A stretch of DNA of 6,965 bases, taken from the NCBI GenBank assembly GCA_937915965.1, contig CALGHC010000657.1, positions 1-6,965 of the forward strand, written 5' to 3'. A program made the translations under genes and the position numbers. Below the pieces are notes generated by a model, which saw only the letters and a list, made by a program, of their open reading frames with translations, was not told where the DNA came from and did not search any database. The stretch is from an uncultured Myxococcales bacterium (GTDB taxonomy: Bacteria; Myxococcota_A; UBA9042). Below are positions 5,960 to 6,965 of this stretch, in pieces. Positions within the stretch are counted from its first letter, which is position 1, and each line of letters opens with the position of its first letter.

Positions 5960-6965
5960 TCAATGTCCAGGATAATCGCTCCAGAGATCAGCGAGGTCCG
6001 GCGGCGTGGGCCCAAACACCTGCGCGAGATCGCCGGCCATCCGCTCGATCTCGGCACGTAGCTCGAGCGTCGCCAACCAATCCGCCGGAATGACCTGATC
6101 GCCGAGCCACGCGCCCAGAAGCTGCCCGGTGACGCTGCCCGTGCTGTCGGAGTCGCCGGTGAGGTTGACGGCCAGACACAGCGCGTCCTCGAAGTCGGTG
6201 GCCACCAGGGCACACCAGATGGCGACCGCGAGGGTCTCTTCGGCGATCCAGCCCTCGCCGAGACTCGCCGGCACGACGTCGCGGCGCCCCGCGCTGGCCA
6301 GGTCGCGGGCGTGGCTTGTGGCGGCGAGGAGCTCCTCGTGGTCGGGATGCGCACGAAGGGCCGCCGTCGCGACATCCAGCGCGTCGTTCAAGCTGGCGCC
6401 GCGACACAGCGCGTCGATCGCGGCTGCCAGGAAGCCAGAGGCGAGGTAGCCGCTTGGGTGACCGTGGGTGAGACGGGCGACGTCAGCGCCCAACTCGAAG
6501 GGGCGGTCGCTGCCGATCAGACCGGCCGGCGCCGCGCGCATGACACCGCCGCACCCTTTGGAGTTGTTGCGAGCGACCTCGCCCAGGCTGCTGGCCGCGG
6601 AGAGCGCGCCCAGGCAGGTGTTGCCCGGGGCGCGTACCTGCCACATGCCGCGGCAAGCGATCAGCCAGCCGTCGAGCGCGCAGGGGATCTTCTGCGACGG
6701 CGCCCGGCCCTGGGTGTGCAGCCAGCGCAGGTAGGCGTGATGGACCACTGAGGCAGGGTGGCAGATGCCGCGCTCGCTCTGGCGAACCGCGGCGCGGATG
6801 AGCCCTTCGGCGGTGAAGAGCGTCATCTGGGTGTCATCGGTGAGGGCGCTCGGCACGCCGTACGCGGGCGCGGGCGCCCGGATGCCAGCGGGGCCGTAGC
6901 GCCGGTGGATCGCCTCGCGACTGCTGAACTCGACGGCCGCGCCGAGCGCGTCGCCGACCGCGCCG
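5960..6965 (-). CDS. Cassette protein 1: ADP-ribosylglycohydrolase (ARG/DraG family), start beyond the right edge
   Basis: 334 codons are visible, open to the window edge. The frame begins GAVGDALGAAVEF, the family's N-terminal signature, so probably only about ten residues are missing. The GTG at 6856 would remove that signature and is not the start. Family motifs in visible-residue order: GDALG with Glu12; TDDTQM at 42-47; NNSKGCGGVMRAAP at 133-146; GDSDSTGSVTGQLLGAWLG from 270. In DraG and ARH3 the Glu, the Thr-Asp-Asp and the Asp-x-Asp-x-Thr residues bind two metal ions (Mg/Mn) and the ADP-ribose, so this copy should be active. The family removes ADP-ribose from proteins, nucleic acids or related compounds; the target here is unknown. 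It is cytoplasmic with no signal peptide. It leads two unknown genes on the same strand, with a 260-base gap to the first. No ADP-ribosyltransferase is in the window. Confidence 0.95.
   Translation of the reverse strand, partial: GAVGDALGAAVEFSSREAIHRRYGPAGIRAPAPAYGVPSALTDDTQMTLFTAEGLIRAAVRQSERGICHPASVVHHAYLRWLHTQGRAPSQKIPCALDGWLIACRGMWQVRAPGNTCLGALSAASSLGEVARNNSKGCGGVMRAAPAGLIGSDRPFELGADVARLTHGHPSGYLASGFLAAAIDALCRGASLNDALDVATAALRAHPDHEELLAATSHARDLASAGRRDVVPASLGEGWIAEETLAVAIWCALVATDFEDALCLAVNLTGDSDSTGSVTGQLLGAWLGDQVIPADWLATLELRAEIERMAGDLAQVFGPTPPDLADLWSDYPGH
6336..6706. repeat. Direct repeat, copy 2 (pair at 358-728), inside the ARG gene
   Basis: Intact-gene counterpart of 358-728, about 92% identical and gap-free. 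It spans roughly visible residues 87-209 of the ARG protein, between but excluding the two metal-binding motifs. Confidence 0.88.

Noticed and set aside
5700..5963. N-terminal extension of the 303-aa gene to 5963
   Set aside because: It would start at a TTG overlapping the ARG stop, and its Arg/Pro-rich content comes from tandem repeats. The ATG at 5699 has a GAGGGG site.
1..6965. CRISPR array, tRNA, rRNA, insertion sequence or transposase
   Set aside because: No regularly spaced repeats with unique spacers, no RNA gene recognised and no transposase-like frame. The large direct repeats are copies of coding genes without terminal inverted repeats.

Overview
High-GC bacterial DNA with long GC-rich reading frames. 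One gene encodes an Asp/Thr/Ala/Gly-rich, cysteine-rich lipoprotein and another a multi-cysteine exported protein. Both are styles common in Myxococcota and related predatory deltaproteobacterial lineages. That taxonomic guess rests on style only; no marker gene or RNA gene is present.

Right half (3952-6965, all on the minus strand): a three-gene cassette. It begins with an almost complete ADP-ribosylglycohydrolase (ARG/DraG-like) that runs off the right edge and keeps all visible metal-site motifs. A 260-base gap with short tandem repeats follows, then a 303-residue protein of unknown family. Its stop codon overlaps the start of a 278-residue, probably beta-rich protein, also of unknown family. 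The last two are translationally coupled and almost certainly work together. Removal of ADP-ribose from a target (protein, nucleic acid or small molecule) is the only activity that can be named.

Left edge (1-728, minus strand): a second, damaged copy of the same cassette in the same orientation. The middle of the ARG gene is joined in frame to the last 45 or so codons of the 303-residue gene, through loss of the equivalent of about 1.41 kb. The start of the 278-residue gene's paralogue follows and runs off the left edge. The ARG fragment lacks both metal-binding motifs and its hand-counted differences are mostly amino-acid changing, so it looks like a relic.

Centre (729-3951): unrelated material between the two copies. 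A plus-strand gene (1134-2273) encodes an exported protein with two exactly spaced four-cysteine modules. It converges on a minus-strand lipoprotein gene (2428-3669) with a five-fold TDTAG repeat, and a hairpin lies between their ends. The stretches 729-1133 and 3670-3951 hold no convincing complete gene.
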